From positions 248,001 through 312,000 of the forward strand of contig PNKX01000001.1 of the NCBI GenBank assembly GCA_013822725.1: 64,000 bases of DNA, read 5' to 3'. Both the position numbers and the translations under genes were made by a program. This stretch comes from Pirellula sp. (lineage in GTDB: Bacteria; Planctomycetota; Planctomycetia; Pirellulales; Lacipirellulaceae). Positions 1 to 8,769 of the stretch are shown here, piece by piece. The notes under the pieces were generated by a model. The model did no database searches. It was not told the DNA's origin and saw only the letters and a program-made list of their open reading frames with translations. The number at the start of each line of letters is the position of its first letter. Within the stretch, counting starts at the first letter, position 1.

Positions 1-39
1 CTCTCAACAGCCGGCGAATACCAGCGAAACAGCCAACAA

Positions 40-110
40 AGCGGGTGAAGGGAATCGAACCCTCGTCATCAGCTTGGAAGGCTGTTGCTCTACCATTGAG
101 CTACACCCGC
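40..110 (-). tRNA. tRNA-Gly (anticodon TCC)
   Basis: Read leftward, the sequence folds into a complete cloverleaf: 7-bp acceptor stem GCGGGTG/CACCCGC, D arm GCTC/GAGC, anticodon loop CTTCCAA giving TCC, and T arm AGGG-TTCGATT-CCCT. The discriminator base is T (position 40). CCA is not encoded after it, so it must be added enzymatically. It is the last visible member of a Thr-Tyr-Gly cluster. Confidence 0.97.
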
Positions 111-165
111 AGCCGCAACTCTCTTCTGCAGCCGCACACATCCGCTGCAGCCGTTACTTTTTTAG

Positions 166-247
166 TGGGGAGTACAGGATTCGAACCTGTGAAGGCATAG
201 CCATCAGATTTACAGTCTGACCCGTTTGACCGCTTCGGTAACTCCCC
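166..247 (-). tRNA. tRNA-Tyr (anticodon GTA)
   Basis: Complete class II tRNA with a long variable arm, as expected for bacterial tRNA-Tyr. Acceptor stem GGGGAGT/ACTCCCC, anticodon loop CTGTAAA giving GTA, T arm ACAGG-TTCGAAT-CCTGT, discriminator A, CCA not encoded. It lies 172 bp downstream of tRNA-Thr and 55 bp upstream of tRNA-Gly in the same transcript direction. Confidence 0.97.
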
Positions 248-419
248 GACGCCACATCTAATACGACGCCACCTCGAAAACCAACCAATACTGCTTACCG
301 AAGACTCGCCAACGCAACGCAGGACCGCTGATTTCTCGGCAATCCTTCACAACACGCCCCTTCGCAACATGCCCGCCAACCAACCAGTTCCGCTCGGCGA
401 AAACTCTCTATTTCGGCAA

Positions 420-492
420 AGCTAGCGGAGGGACTTGAACCCACAACCTGCTGATTACAAATCAGCTGCTCTGCCAATTGAGCTACGCTAGC
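420..492 (-). tRNA. tRNA-Thr (anticodon TGT)
   Basis: Complete cloverleaf: acceptor stem GCTAGCG/CGCTAGC, D arm GCTC/GAGC, anticodon stem CTGAT/ATCAG with loop TTGTA region giving TGT, T arm GTGGG-TTCAAGT-CCCTC-like pairing. Discriminator T, CCA not encoded. It is the first gene of the tRNA cluster and has a good sigma-70-type promoter about 30 bp upstream. Confidence 0.97.
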
Positions 493-522
493 CGGGGTGG
501 GGCGAGCTTGTGCGAATCAACT

Positions 523-550
523 AATATACCGAAGCGGCAAGGGGTGACAA
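523..550 (-). promoter_or_regulatory. Probable sigma-70 promoter of the tRNA cluster
   Basis: On the minus strand TTGTCA (-35, complement of 545-550) is followed after 16 bp by TATATT (-10, complement of 523-528). Each hexamer differs from consensus at one position. A start near 516 would give a leader of about 24 nt before tRNA-Thr. Inferred from sequence only. Confidence 0.6.
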
Positions 551-929
551 GGCGGCCTCCAGCGAATTTCGGGCCAGTTAGACAAGCTTTTCATCCCTCC
601 GGCCGCTAGCAACCCCGCATATCGCTCACCCATATGGAAAGATGTCGCTGCCTCGCCTGGAGTTCGCCCATTTCCGCCGGCCCGGCAAGATCACCCATTT
701 TGACAAATCGACAATTTCCCGACATCCAGTCGAAATGGCTGGCCGTAATCTTCGTGAAGGATTACCCTGGGCGTACCCCGCCAAGGGGCAGGGCTCTTCC
801 GCCTGACGGCAGTGAATGGACTATCTGCCGCGGAGCAGTCCGGTACGGTCAATCAACTTGTCACCGCCTCAACTTCGGCGATCCCGCCAGTCGAGCAGCT
901 AACGACCCACACCTTGAAGGAGCAGCTTC
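551..929. other. Intergenic, no gene seen
   Basis: Between the divergent tRNA promoter and the DUF4394 gene. Only short, poorly biased open frames. A Shine-Dalgarno AAGGAG at 917-922 serves the gene starting at 930. Confidence 0.5.
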
Positions 930-1814
930 ATGAGAAGACTCACGGCGCGCGTCTGCGCACTGACCCTTATTCTCGCCAGCCTTACGGCCCCTGCCGCGGC
1001 AGAACTCATCTACGGCGTTGCCGCCGTCGGCAATGCAACCTCTTTGCTCAGCTGGGACTCCTCTAGTCCAGGCAGCATCGTCTCCGGATCGTTCGTTTCG
1101 GGCCTTCAGAGCAACGAAACCATCGTCGGGATCGACTTCCGCCCCGCCACCGGTCAACTCTACGCCCTTGGTACGTCGAGTCGGCTCTACACGCTCAACA
1201 CCGCCACCGGGGCCGCCACGGCCGTTGCCGGCGCCTTCGCTCCGCCGCTAAACGGCTTTAATTTTGGCTTCGATTTCAACCCAACGATCGACCGCATTCG
1301 CGCCGTCGCCGAAACCAACAAGAACACCGTCTTCAACCCGATCACCGGCGCCGTTCAGCTTTCGGCGACTGATCTTGCCTTCGGCCCGGCTGATCCGAAC
1401 TTCGGCGTTGACCCCAACGTCGTCAACTCGGCCTACACGAACAACTTCGTCGGCGCCGCGACGACTCAGCTGTACGGCATCGACACGGCCCTCGACATCC
1501 TGGTGACCCAAGCGAACAACGCCGGAACCCTCGGTACCGTGGGCCCGCTCGGCTTCAACGCCACCGGCGTCGGCGGCTTCGACATTTCGGGGACGACCGG
1601 CACCGCCTATGCCGCGCTCCTCCCGTCGGGCAGTTCGCAGTCGAACCTTTACTCCATCAATCTCGTGACCGGCGCCGCGACGAACCTGGGTCAGATTGAC
1701 GGCGGCGTGATCATCACGGCGATTTCCGTTGTTCCGGCGGTTCCAGAGCCTGCCACGCTCGCCCTGGCAGGAATGGCCCTCGCGGCGATTCCGCTGATTC
1801 GCCGTCGCGGCTAG
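930..1814 (+). CDS. DUF4394 domain protein with PEP-CTERM sorting signal
   Basis: 294 aa exported protein of unknown function. An N-terminal signal peptide ends near AAA (about residue 25). The body matches the DUF4394 pattern: repeated phrases such as LIYGV, IDFRPATGQLYALG, IDRIRAV and QLYGIDTALDILV, a family usually predicted to be a beta-propeller-like secreted protein. The C-terminus is a clear PEP-CTERM signal: VPEPATLAL, a hydrophobic stretch and RRR. Such tails are recognised and cleaved by an exosortase, which is not in this window. Start ATG 930 follows AAGGAG at a spacing of 7. A strong terminator at 1859-1892 closes the unit, so it is probably monocistronic. Family assignment is from recognised motifs; the ligand or role is unknown. 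Confidence 0.9.
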   Translation: MRRLTARVCALTLILASLTAPAAAELIYGVAAVGNATSLLSWDSSSPGSIVSGSFVSGLQSNETIVGIDFRPATGQLYALGTSSRLYTLNTATGAATAVAGAFAPPLNGFNFGFDFNPTIDRIRAVAETNKNTVFNPITGAVQLSATDLAFGPADPNFGVDPNVVNSAYTNNFVGAATTQLYGIDTALDILVTQANNAGTLGTVGPLGFNATGVGGFDISGTTGTAYAALLPSGSSQSNLYSINLVTGAATNLGQIDGGVIITAISVVPAVPEPATLALAGMALAAIPLIRRRG

Positions 1815-1858
1815 TTCGCCTGGGGAGTGATCGTCGCTCCGACATCATGAAACGAACG

Positions 1859-1892
1859 AGGTGGGCAACCCCAGCGGTTGCCCACCTTTTTT
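1859..1892 (+). terminator. Rho-independent terminator
   Basis: Perfect 12-bp stem AGGTGGGCAACC / GGTTGCCCACCT with a 5-nt loop and a T run, 45 bp after the DUF4394 stop. Confidence 0.9.
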
Positions 1893-2048
1893 GTTGCACT
1901 CAGCGAAAGACTGCGGCCAGCGCTGGGCCGAAAACCCCACCAATTCCCGCAAACGACCGTGAAGCCGATCCCCCCGTTCCCACGAATACCTCTCCGGTCA
2001 GTTCTGGCCTAAGATGCATCGCGGGACTCTCCATTGGAAGTAAGACGC

Positions 2049-2627
2049 ATGTCGTCGCCAATCATCCACTTCTTGCGCCCAACCTTCTACGCCCTGATCG
2101 CGTTCGGCGCCCTCGTCGGCGTCGCCAATCTCTACTGGTCCGTGGCCGATCCCACTCCCAGCCTCGGCGACGTCGGCCTCGCGCCTCAGGACTTGGTCGG
2201 CCTCGACCTCAGCGGCGTCGTCTTTCCGAATCCGAAGCTTCCCCCCGAAGAAGTCGTCCGCCTGCAACTCGCCGGACTCAGCGACGATAAGGCCGACGGC
2301 GTCGGCATCCTCCAATGCTTCTGCCTCGCCTCCCCCGGCAACCGCGTCGTCACCGGCCCGCTCGAACGCTTCGGCCAGATGGTTCGCAACGAACCTTACC
2401 ACTGCATGACTCGCCCCCGCGCCGTCCTGATCGGCCGACCGCAACAGGGCGAGGGCGTCGCACGACTGCTGGTGACCGTCATCGACGAGCAGCACAACAT
2501 CCGCGCCTTCGCCTTCGTGCTCGGGCGACAACAGGAACCTCCCTTCGAAGATTGCTGGATGACCGAGGCGGTGCTGTCGGCGTTCCCCCAGACGCCGGCG
2601 CCGCTAGCCCCCGAACCAAAAGCGTAA
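2049..2627 (+). CDS. Membrane-anchored hypothetical protein
   Basis: 192 aa, not recognised. One N-terminal hydrophobic segment (about residues 8-30, FYALIAFGALVGVANLYW) anchors a soluble domain with two separated cysteine sites (QCFC and YHC) and a C-terminal Pro/Ala-rich end. The start at ATG 2049 (MSSPIIHF) is preferred to an upstream TTG/ATG giving MEVRR because the hydrophobic segment then begins close to the N-terminus. It sits just upstream of the sigma factor (90-bp gap) and could be cotranscribed with it. No function can be assigned. Confidence 0.6.
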   Translation: MSSPIIHFLRPTFYALIAFGALVGVANLYWSVADPTPSLGDVGLAPQDLVGLDLSGVVFPNPKLPPEEVVRLQLAGLSDDKADGVGILQCFCLASPGNRVVTGPLERFGQMVRNEPYHCMTRPRAVLIGRPQQGEGVARLLVTVIDEQHNIRAFAFVLGRQQEPPFEDCWMTEAVLSAFPQTPAPLAPEPKA

Positions 2628-2717
2628 CCAGACGCATTACCGCATTTCTTCCGCCCGCGGCGCCCCCGCCGCATCCACTCGCCGCCGCGTGGCCGTATAT
2701 CTTTTAGGAACAGACGA

Positions 2718-3428
2718 TTGTCCGTCGTCCCCGATCCAACGCCGAGCGACGACGCCCAACTTGGATCGGGGCCGAGCGGCCGCGCAAGTTCCTCCACGGC
2801 TGCAGCCAAACGGAACACGCGGTTGACCGAGAACGTCGAATTGGAACCACCCCCAACCTCCGACGGTTCGGAGTTGCTCGCGGCAGTGCGCCTCGGCGAT
2901 CGCTCGGCGTTTCGTGCGCTGTACGATCGTTTTGGACCTGATTTGCTAGCCCTGTGTGAACGGATCTTGCACCATCGCGCGGACGCTGAGGATGCCGTCG
3001 CCGACATCTTCTGGGAAGTCTGGAAGCGGCGCGATCGCTATGACGTCGCGCGCGGCCCGGCTCGACCCTATTTAATGACCATCGCACGCAGCCGCGCGAT
3101 CGACCGATTGCGCAGCCAAGCGGCGCGCCCCGAGTCTCGCGCCGACGCCGGCCGACGCCTGGCCGAGCAAGAAGAACTAACGACCGCCACCCCGGCCCCC
3201 GACGAATCGGCCGCCCATGGCGAAACCCGCATCCGCATCATCGCCGCGCTCGCCGAACTCGACGCCCGACAACGCGAAGCGATGGAACTTTCCTACTACG
3301 AAGGACTCAGTCACCAGCAAATCGCCGACCGCCTCGGCGCCCCGCTCGGAACCGTCAAAACCCACATCCGCAAAGGCTTGATGAAATTGCGTTACGCCCT
3401 CCAGGGGCTCGACGCGGAAGACGATTGA
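2718..3428 (+). CDS. RNA polymerase ECF sigma factor (SigK/RskA-linked type)
   Basis: 236 aa. Region 2 covers about residues 60-125 (SAFRALYDRFGPDLLALC, then AEDAVADIFWEVWKRRDRYD and RPYLMTIARSRAIDRLR) and region 4 is at the C-terminus (LDARQREAMELSYYEGLSHQ, then IADRLGAPLGTVKTHIRKGL), a helix-turn-helix for -35 recognition. The first ~50 residues are a low-complexity extension, and the annotated TTG start at 2718 is uncertain; a start further in is possible. The stop overlaps the start of the next gene (TGATG), so the pair is translationally coupled. The partner is an RskA-like membrane anti-sigma factor, which suggests release by regulated proteolysis on an envelope signal. Confidence 0.92.
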   Translation: MSVVPDPTPSDDAQLGSGPSGRASSSTAAAKRNTRLTENVELEPPPTSDGSELLAAVRLGDRSAFRALYDRFGPDLLALCERILHHRADAEDAVADIFWEVWKRRDRYDVARGPARPYLMTIARSRAIDRLRSQAARPESRADAGRRLAEQEELTTATPAPDESAAHGETRIRIIAALAELDARQREAMELSYYEGLSHQQIADRLGAPLGTVKTHIRKGLMKLRYALQGLDAEDD

Positions 3429-4249
3429 TGATCACTTGCGACCAATGCCGATCTGAGCTGGCCGAGCATGCCTTGGGCCACTTGTCCGCGGAAATTTCCG
3501 CGACGGTGGACGAGCATCTCGCCGCCTGCCCCGTCTGCCGACACGAGTCGGCGGCGCTCGCGGCGGCGTGGTCGGCGCTGCCGATGGCGCTCGCCCCCGT
3601 CGCGCCGTCGGCAGACTTATTCGATCGCATCACGGCGCGCATCGACGACTCGCCGGCAGCATGGCGACAAGTCGCACCTGCTTCCTCCGCTGATGCGATT
3701 ATCCCCGCAGGGGGCAACGCCTCGCCCCTCACCTCACGGCAGCGGCTTCTCTCCTACGTCCTCGCTGCCAGCCTCTTCATCGGGCTCAGCGTCTCCTTCG
3801 TCCGCCTGACGCAGCCGTCGCGCGACGATGCGGTCGCCATCGCCGCGATCCAAGAACTCGCCGAGCGACTCGGCAAGCTCCAGCGTCGCGAAGCGGATCG
3901 GCTCCTCCAGTCTGAACACTTCCGCCTCGCCTCGCTCCACGGCCCCGAAACTCCCGACTCGGCTCAAGCCTATGTCGTCTGGGATCTCATGGGCAAGCAG
4001 TGGCACTTCTACGCGAGCGACCTCCCCCCCGCCCCCGCAGGACAGACTTACCAACTCTGGGCGACAACCCGCGCCGGCGCCTTCCTCCCCGGCCCGACGT
4101 TTGTCGTAAACGACGAAGGGCTCGGCAGCGCCGTCGCCGACTTCCCCAAACTCTCGCCCCGCGACGGCGCCAAAGCGGTCATAACGCTCGAACCGCTCGA
4201 AGGTTCGGAGCAACCGAGCGGCAAGACGATTCTTGAGGCGACGCTGTAG
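3428..4249 (+). CDS. Membrane anti-sigma factor, zinc-finger plus RskA domain
   Basis: 273 aa. The N-terminus carries a ZAS-type zinc-binding motif (CDQCRSELAEH, then HLAACPVC), which binds the cognate ECF sigma factor. A single transmembrane helix follows at about residues 103-120 (LLSYVLAASLFIGLSVSF). The C-terminal extracytoplasmic part (GKQWHFYASDLPPAPAGQTY, QLWATTRAG, AVITLEPLEGSEQPSG) matches the anti-sigma-K factor RskA domain. ATG 3428 overlaps the sigma factor's TGA by one base, so the two proteins should be made together. Its stop lies 12 bp from the stop of the convergent sialidase-like gene. Confidence 0.92.
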   Translation: MITCDQCRSELAEHALGHLSAEISATVDEHLAACPVCRHESAALAAAWSALPMALAPVAPSADLFDRITARIDDSPAAWRQVAPASSADAIIPAGGNASPLTSRQRLLSYVLAASLFIGLSVSFVRLTQPSRDDAVAIAAIQELAERLGKLQRREADRLLQSEHFRLASLHGPETPDSAQAYVVWDLMGKQWHFYASDLPPAPAGQTYQLWATTRAGAFLPGPTFVVNDEGLGSAVADFPKLSPRDGAKAVITLEPLEGSEQPSGKTILEATL

Positions 4250-4261
4250 CTCGTTGCTCAT

Positions 4262-5374
4262 TCATTTTGAACGAGTCGCTTCGGCCGCCGCATTCGCCAC
4301 ATCGGCCTCGTCCAGCACAAAGTGGTTCACCACCGATCGCCCCTGCGACGTGAACACCCCGTGAATCTTGCCGTCAGCCGTTTGGATGATGTACGGGTAA
4401 GCCGCGTCGTCCCCCGGCTTGTTCACCAACTCGCGCGCCGCCGGCCACGTTTGGCCGCCATCGGTCGAGATTCGCATCGTCAGCGGCATCCGCTCTCCCT
4501 CGAAACTGTCGTTGTAGATGAGCGCTAGATGCCCGTTGGCCAACTTGATCAGATCAATCGCCGCATTGGGATTGGGGAACTCCGTATCGACGCCCGGCGA
4601 CCAAGTGCGGCCGCCGTCGCGCGACTCGGTCCGCACCATATAACCGTCGGAGAGCGGGCCGTAGCCGCCGCCGCGCCGGCAGAATGCCAGCAGGCGGTCG
4701 TCGTCGAGCGTCGCGACCGACGGCTGGATGTTCCCCAACCGCGAATGAATCTTGTCGGTGAAGCTCCAACTCTTCTTCTCTTGGTCATAGCGAGCAAACA
4801 ACGACGAACTCTCGGCGCCGACGACCTCCGTATCGTTCCCCGTCTCATGATAAATCGGCAGCAGCACGTCTCCGTCGGAAAGCTGGATCGGCTGCGACCG
4901 CACCATCATGCCGCGCTCGAACGTCAGCACGTCCGAATCAGACCACCTCTCCCCCTGGTCCGATGACACCTTGTACTTGATCACGGAGTCGGACCACGTG
5001 TCGCCGTATCGCACGACGTAGAACAGCCACACAGGTCCGCCCGGCTCCTGCCAAATCACGCCGTTCCCGTCCGAACGCCCCGGCGTGTCGGCGATTGGCT
5101 GCGGCGGCGTCCACTTGGTCGCCCCCTTGGCCAGCCGCGAGCCGTAGACCGCCGTGTCGCCTTCGTACTCGCCTTGGCCGCCGTAGAAGACGATATAGAG
5201 GTCGCCGTTGGCCAACTCCTCGATCGCCGCCGGATGCTTGTACGGCCCGCCCGGATCGGCTGGCCCGAAGACCGGTTCTACGACGAGCCCTGCACGAACG
5301 AGCCCCGGCAAACTGAAACTCGCCCCCGCGGCGAGTACCGCCAACATCACCTTGGTCAGTAACCTGCCAGACAT
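4262..5374 (-). CDS. Secreted sialidase-like (BNR/Asp-box) protein
   Basis: 370 aa with a signal peptide (MSGRLLTKVMLAVLAAG through VRAG). The body is a six-bladed-propeller sialidase-type domain with visible Asp boxes: SSDQGERWS, SRDGGRTWSPG and STDGGQTWPAA, plus an RSDGNG-IWQEPGG stretch typical of the BNR_2 family. In planctomycetes such proteins are often glycan-cleaving or merely glycan-binding enzymes; the true substrate cannot be read from sequence. An upstream in-frame extension of 32 residues exists, but ATG 5374 is preferred because it places a GAGGGGAG ribosome site 6 bp upstream and the signal peptide at the N-terminus. It is convergent with the anti-sigma gene and divergent from nothing; likely transcribed alone. 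Confidence 0.88.
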   Translation of the reverse strand: MSGRLLTKVMLAVLAAGASFSLPGLVRAGLVVEPVFGPADPGGPYKHPAAIEELANGDLYIVFYGGQGEYEGDTAVYGSRLAKGATKWTPPQPIADTPGRSDGNGVIWQEPGGPVWLFYVVRYGDTWSDSVIKYKVSSDQGERWSDSDVLTFERGMMVRSQPIQLSDGDVLLPIYHETGNDTEVVGAESSSLFARYDQEKKSWSFTDKIHSRLGNIQPSVATLDDDRLLAFCRRGGGYGPLSDGYMVRTESRDGGRTWSPGVDTEFPNPNAAIDLIKLANGHLALIYNDSFEGERMPLTMRISTDGGQTWPAARELVNKPGDDAAYPYIIQTADGKIHGVFTSQGRSVVNHFVLDEADVANAAAEATRSK

Positions 5375-5506
5375 AAGAACTCCCCTCAATGATTGCGGAG
5401 GCGGCATTTGCTTAACGATGAGCCGAATCTCAAAACGCCCAGCCAGCATTCTACTAAGCTTGGGCCTCACGATGGCCTACTCGACCAGCTGTTCTCAGCG
5501 TGAGGC

Positions 5507-7672
5507 TCATTCAATCTCCCCCACGACGCGAATCCCGGCGGCGCCCGGATTATCAGCCTCCTGCCCCCACCGGGTGACCGCCGAACAGAACCGAGCCAGA
5601 TCGGTGTGAGCGCCGCCGCGCATCGCACGGTCGACGCCGCTCGCCGTGTTGACTGGATCGACCGTCGGCGACTGCGCGTAGTAATCGACGGCAAAACGGT
5701 CGAGACACCACTCCTGTCGATTGCCGTACAAGTCGTAGATGCCAAAAGGGTTGGGTCGCTTGAGCCCGACCGCGCGATAGAGCCCTTCAGAGTTGTCGCC
5801 ATACCACGCATAGTCGCTGAGCTGCGCGGGATCGTCGCCAAAGTGGAAATTCGTCGGCGCCCCAGCCCGCGCGGCGTATTCCCATTCGGCTTCGCTCGGC
5901 AGGCGATAGGGTCGCCGTTCGCCCTGTGCGGAGAGCCAGCGGCAGTAAGCGGTCGCATCGTTCCAGGTGACGTTCATCACCGGATAGTCATCGATGCAAA
6001 CCCGCTGACCGAGATTCTTCCAAGAGTAACCGGGCCGTTTGACCCAACCCTTATCTTCGCGTCCCCAGCCGCCGTTGCGTTCTGCATCCGTGACGTAGTT
6101 CGTCGCAGCGACGAACGCCCGGAACTGTGCATTGGTGATTTCGGTTTCGCCGAAGTAGAGCGGCTTGCTGATCACGACGCGGTGCACAGGCGCATGGAGC
6201 GTGCGGTCGACCTCCGACGTGCGATAACGCCAATCGCCCTCCGGCGCCGGTGACCCGGGAAGTGCCGCGTCGGCGACGCCCATCTCAAACTCCCCGGGCG
6301 GCAACAGCACGAACGGCGCCCCGCCGGTGGCGACCAGACGGACAGGAACGTCGAGATGCTTGGCCCAGGCGTGTTGGCTGGCCCGCACTTCGTCGGCCGT
6401 CATCGGAGGTTTCAGCGTGGCCGGCGGCGGGCCGATCGATTTGGCGCGCCTCGGCGCCAAGTTGCCGTTGCGGTCGGCAGCCAGCCAGAGCCACAAGCCG
6501 CTGCAGCCGAGCGCCGCGGCGCCGGCCGACGCCAACATGGTGCGCCGAGAGACGCCCCGCGGCAGCGGTGCGAGCGTGCCGTCGAGCGCCTGTCGCAGCA
6601 TGCGCTCCACCTCCGACATCGACTGAAAGCGATCTTCCGGGCGCGGACTGACCATACGCTGCCAAGCGGCGGCGAATTCAGGCGTCACGCTGCGATGGTT
6701 CAGTTGCGGCGGCGTCCGGTGCTCCGCCTCGGCGCGCAACCTGTCAGCCAGCGTCCCGCGATGCGGCGGATCTCCCTGCAGCATGAAGTAAATGACGCAA
6801 CCCAGGGCGTACACGTCCGCCCGCTGGTCGACGGCCGTTTCCGTCTGCAGTTGTTCGGGAGCAGCGTATCCGACCGTCCCCAGGAACGCCCCCGCGCCCG
6901 TCGCGTGAGACAACCCGGCGAGCGGTTCCGCCGACGCTTCCGTCGCCATCGCCTTCGCCAAACCAAAATCGACCACCCGCAAGACGCCCGCCCGGTCGAG
7001 CAGCAGGTTCGAAGGTTTGACGTCGCGATGAACGATCTGTTGCGCATGGGCGTGCGCCAGTCCGCCGGCGGTCTCCAGCGCTAACTGCAAGGCGCGGCGA
7101 AACTCCAGCGGACCGTCGCGTCTTACCAACTGCTCGACCGTTTCGCCTTCGATAAAGTCGGTGACGAGATACGGCCCATGTTCCGAATCGCCGGCGTCGA
7201 GAGCCCGCACGATGTGAGGATGCTGCAGTTGCCCCAGCAGCTTCGCCTCGCGCACGAACCGCGCGGCCGCTCCCGCGTCGAGCAAGGCCGCAAATCGCGG
7301 AAACTTCACCGCGACCGGCCTTTCAAGCCGCGTGTGAATCGCCTTGAAGACAACTCCCATTCCCCCCGCGCCCAAGCGTTCGAGCAGGCGATAATCGCCG
7401 ACCTGTTGCGGCTGACCTGCCGCAGCGACGGTAGCTTCGAGGTGCGGCGACCCCGTCAACTCTTCCTGCAAGTGACGCAAATGCTCGGCAAGCAATCGCT
7501 CAGCCTGTTCATCCGCATCAAGTCGGGCGACGAACTCAGCAGGATCGGGCGCACCGCCGGCGCGGAGCGCCGACTCAAACTCATCGGCCAACTGATCGAA
7601 GCGCACGACCATTTCCAGCGGCAGGTCGCTCAACTGACGATCGAGTCGATCTAATTCGTCCGCTGACGCCAC
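5507..7672 (-). CDS. Membrane Ser/Thr protein kinase with formylglycine-generating-enzyme (SUMF1) sensor-like domain
   Basis: 721 aa. Residues 1-90 are a helical leader. The kinase domain spans about 93-360 with glycine loop GAGGMGVVFK, Lys123 in VAVKF, catalytic HRDVKPSN (Asp217) and DFG (235-237), so it should be active. A transmembrane segment follows near 375-400 (MLASAGAAALGCSGLWLWLA). The C-terminal ~280 residues are an FGE-sulfatase/SUMF1-type domain: PPGEFEMG, YRLPSEAEWEYAARAG, NPFGIYDLYGNRQEWCLDRF and MRGGAHTD. In SUMF1 this fold oxidises sulfatase cysteines; in kinase fusions its role is unknown and it may act as a binding domain. Its start overlaps the ECF sigma gene by 22 bp, indicating a coupled sigma-kinase unit like the STK-associated ECF groups known in planctomycetes. 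Confidence 0.95.
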   Translation of the reverse strand: MASADELDRLDRQLSDLPLEMVVRFDQLADEFESALRAGGAPDPAEFVARLDADEQAERLLAEHLRHLQEELTGSPHLEATVAAAGQPQQVGDYRLLERLGAGGMGVVFKAIHTRLERPVAVKFPRFAALLDAGAAARFVREAKLLGQLQHPHIVRALDAGDSEHGPYLVTDFIEGETVEQLVRRDGPLEFRRALQLALETAGGLAHAHAQQIVHRDVKPSNLLLDRAGVLRVVDFGLAKAMATEASAEPLAGLSHATGAGAFLGTVGYAAPEQLQTETAVDQRADVYALGCVIYFMLQGDPPHRGTLADRLRAEAEHRTPPQLNHRSVTPEFAAAWQRMVSPRPEDRFQSMSEVERMLRQALDGTLAPLPRGVSRRTMLASAGAAALGCSGLWLWLAADRNGNLAPRRAKSIGPPPATLKPPMTADEVRASQHAWAKHLDVPVRLVATGGAPFVLLPPGEFEMGVADAALPGSPAPEGDWRYRTSEVDRTLHAPVHRVVISKPLYFGETEITNAQFRAFVAATNYVTDAERNGGWGREDKGWVKRPGYSWKNLGQRVCIDDYPVMNVTWNDATAYCRWLSAQGERRPYRLPSEAEWEYAARAGAPTNFHFGDDPAQLSDYAWYGDNSEGLYRAVGLKRPNPFGIYDLYGNRQEWCLDRFAVDYYAQSPTVDPVNTASGVDRAMRGGAHTDLARFCSAVTRWGQEADNPGAAGIRVVGEIE

Positions 7673-8235
7673 AGACGCTCCACGAGATGAAGCTTCCGCT
7701 GCACCGTCCGGGTGGTGCAGCCGAGCTGCTCGGCGATTTCGTCGTTCGACGCCCCTTCCAAGCGCATCGTCGCCACAAGATGCAGCGTCGGATCGCCGTT
7801 GGCCTCGATCTGTTCGAAGAGGAGAGCCAGCTCGTCGCGTAACAAGGCGGCGTCGGCGGGCGACGGTTCATCGCCTTCCGCGCTTTCCAATCCCTGGCTG
7901 GAGGTGGCGGCGCGCCCGCCACGGCGCACGCGCATTTCGCGACGGATCCGATCGGTCGCTTTATGACGCGAAATGGTCGCCAGCAACCGCCAAAGATCAT
8001 CGCGGTCGGCCAGTTCCGTGGCGCGACCTTCAGCCGCAGCGCGGCAGAAGGCGTGGAAGGCGCTCTGAGCCACGTCTTCAGCATCGCCGACGCCCGGCGA
8101 AACCCCGATGAGCCAGGGGCGCGCGAGATTCTCGATCTGCATCCCGTAGCGTTTCCACAACAGCAGAATCGCCCGCTCGTCGCGCTGGCGCAACTCGGGA
8201 ATCAACCGCGTGATGGAGCCAGCCGTGGGGTTCAT
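7651..8235 (-). CDS. ECF-type sigma factor linked to Ser/Thr kinase
   Basis: 194 aa. Region 2 is visible in AILLLWKRYGMQIENLARPW and DAEDVAQSAFHAFCRAA, then DLWRLLATISRHKATDRIRR; region 4 in LEGASNDEIAEQLGCTTRTV and QRKLHLVERLW. It lacks an anti-sigma gene; instead the downstream, 22-bp overlapping gene encodes a membrane kinase. In the planctomycete ECF groups with kinase partners, phosphorylation is thought to replace anti-sigma control; that is inference here. No convincing Shine-Dalgarno precedes ATG 8235. Immediately upstream lies a palindromic repeat (8253-8336). Confidence 0.92.
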   Translation of the reverse strand: MNPTAGSITRLIPELRQRDERAILLLWKRYGMQIENLARPWLIGVSPGVGDAEDVAQSAFHAFCRAAAEGRATELADRDDLWRLLATISRHKATDRIRREMRVRRGGRAATSSQGLESAEGDEPSPADAALLRDELALLFEQIEANGDPTLHLVATMRLEGASNDEIAEQLGCTTRTVQRKLHLVERLWRQRTN

Positions 8236-8252
8236 AAGTACGTAGCGTTTGC

Positions 8253-8336
8253 AGCCCCCGGCTCCGCCGGGGGGTAGCGCTGGGCGGGACGATGCCTACC
8301 AGTGTGGCAACCGACCCCCTGGCGGAGCCAGGGGCT
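8253..8336. repeat. Dispersed palindromic repeat, family A, copy 1
   Basis: Two facing arms: AGCCCCCGGCTCCGCCGGGG and, in the other orientation, CCCCTGGCGGAGCCAGGGGC, separated by about 40 bp. Each arm is itself a GC-rich hairpin (core GGCTCCGCC). Related copies: 23535-23622, 23874-23896, 24703-24725, 28647-28730, 35310-35391. It is a REP/BIME-like element by structure; no RAYT transposase is in the window. Confidence 0.85.
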
Positions 8337-8769
8337 GAAGTTGCTACAACGATGTGCAATACGCACCTAAATGCAGGCTTACGATGCACTTATCTTAGGC
8401 GGCGACCGGCGAGTCCACAATCTTTTGCCAAATCCTGTCGGGTTCCGTGTCGCCGATCGCCGCCGTTGGCGTTTATCACTGCGAGGCGTGCACTCATTGA
8501 TCGCTCGAACCAGGGCGATAGCGCCTCCGCATCGCGACTCCAACGCCATCCCAGGCGTTGCCGGAGAAGAGGGGCTAATCCATCGTCGTCCGCGACGCTC
8601 CATCGGAGCGGCGACGACGATCGGTCGCGAGGCGGAGCGGAGGGCGGCCGTTCTCACCGCCGGCGGGACTTGCCGGCGCGTATATCCCGGGCGACGCCGC
8701 CCGAGTTCTCGATTCGCAGCGGAGCGAGGCTCCTCCTCCGTCTGCCCGCGTGGAAGAAGGAAAACAGAG
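8337..8769. other. Intergenic, no gene seen
   Basis: GC-rich leader region of the next gene. Long open frames run through it in several phases but none has a ribosome site or recognisable protein. Several short GC palindromes occur (for example around 8655-8700, GCCGGCGGGACTTGCCGGCG). An AGAAGG at 8755-8760 is the likely ribosome site for ATG 8770. Confidence 0.5.

Noticed and set aside
8337..8769. Riboswitch in the long leader of the beta-solenoid gene
   Set aside because: Only short GC palindromes; no known aptamer consensus could be recognised.
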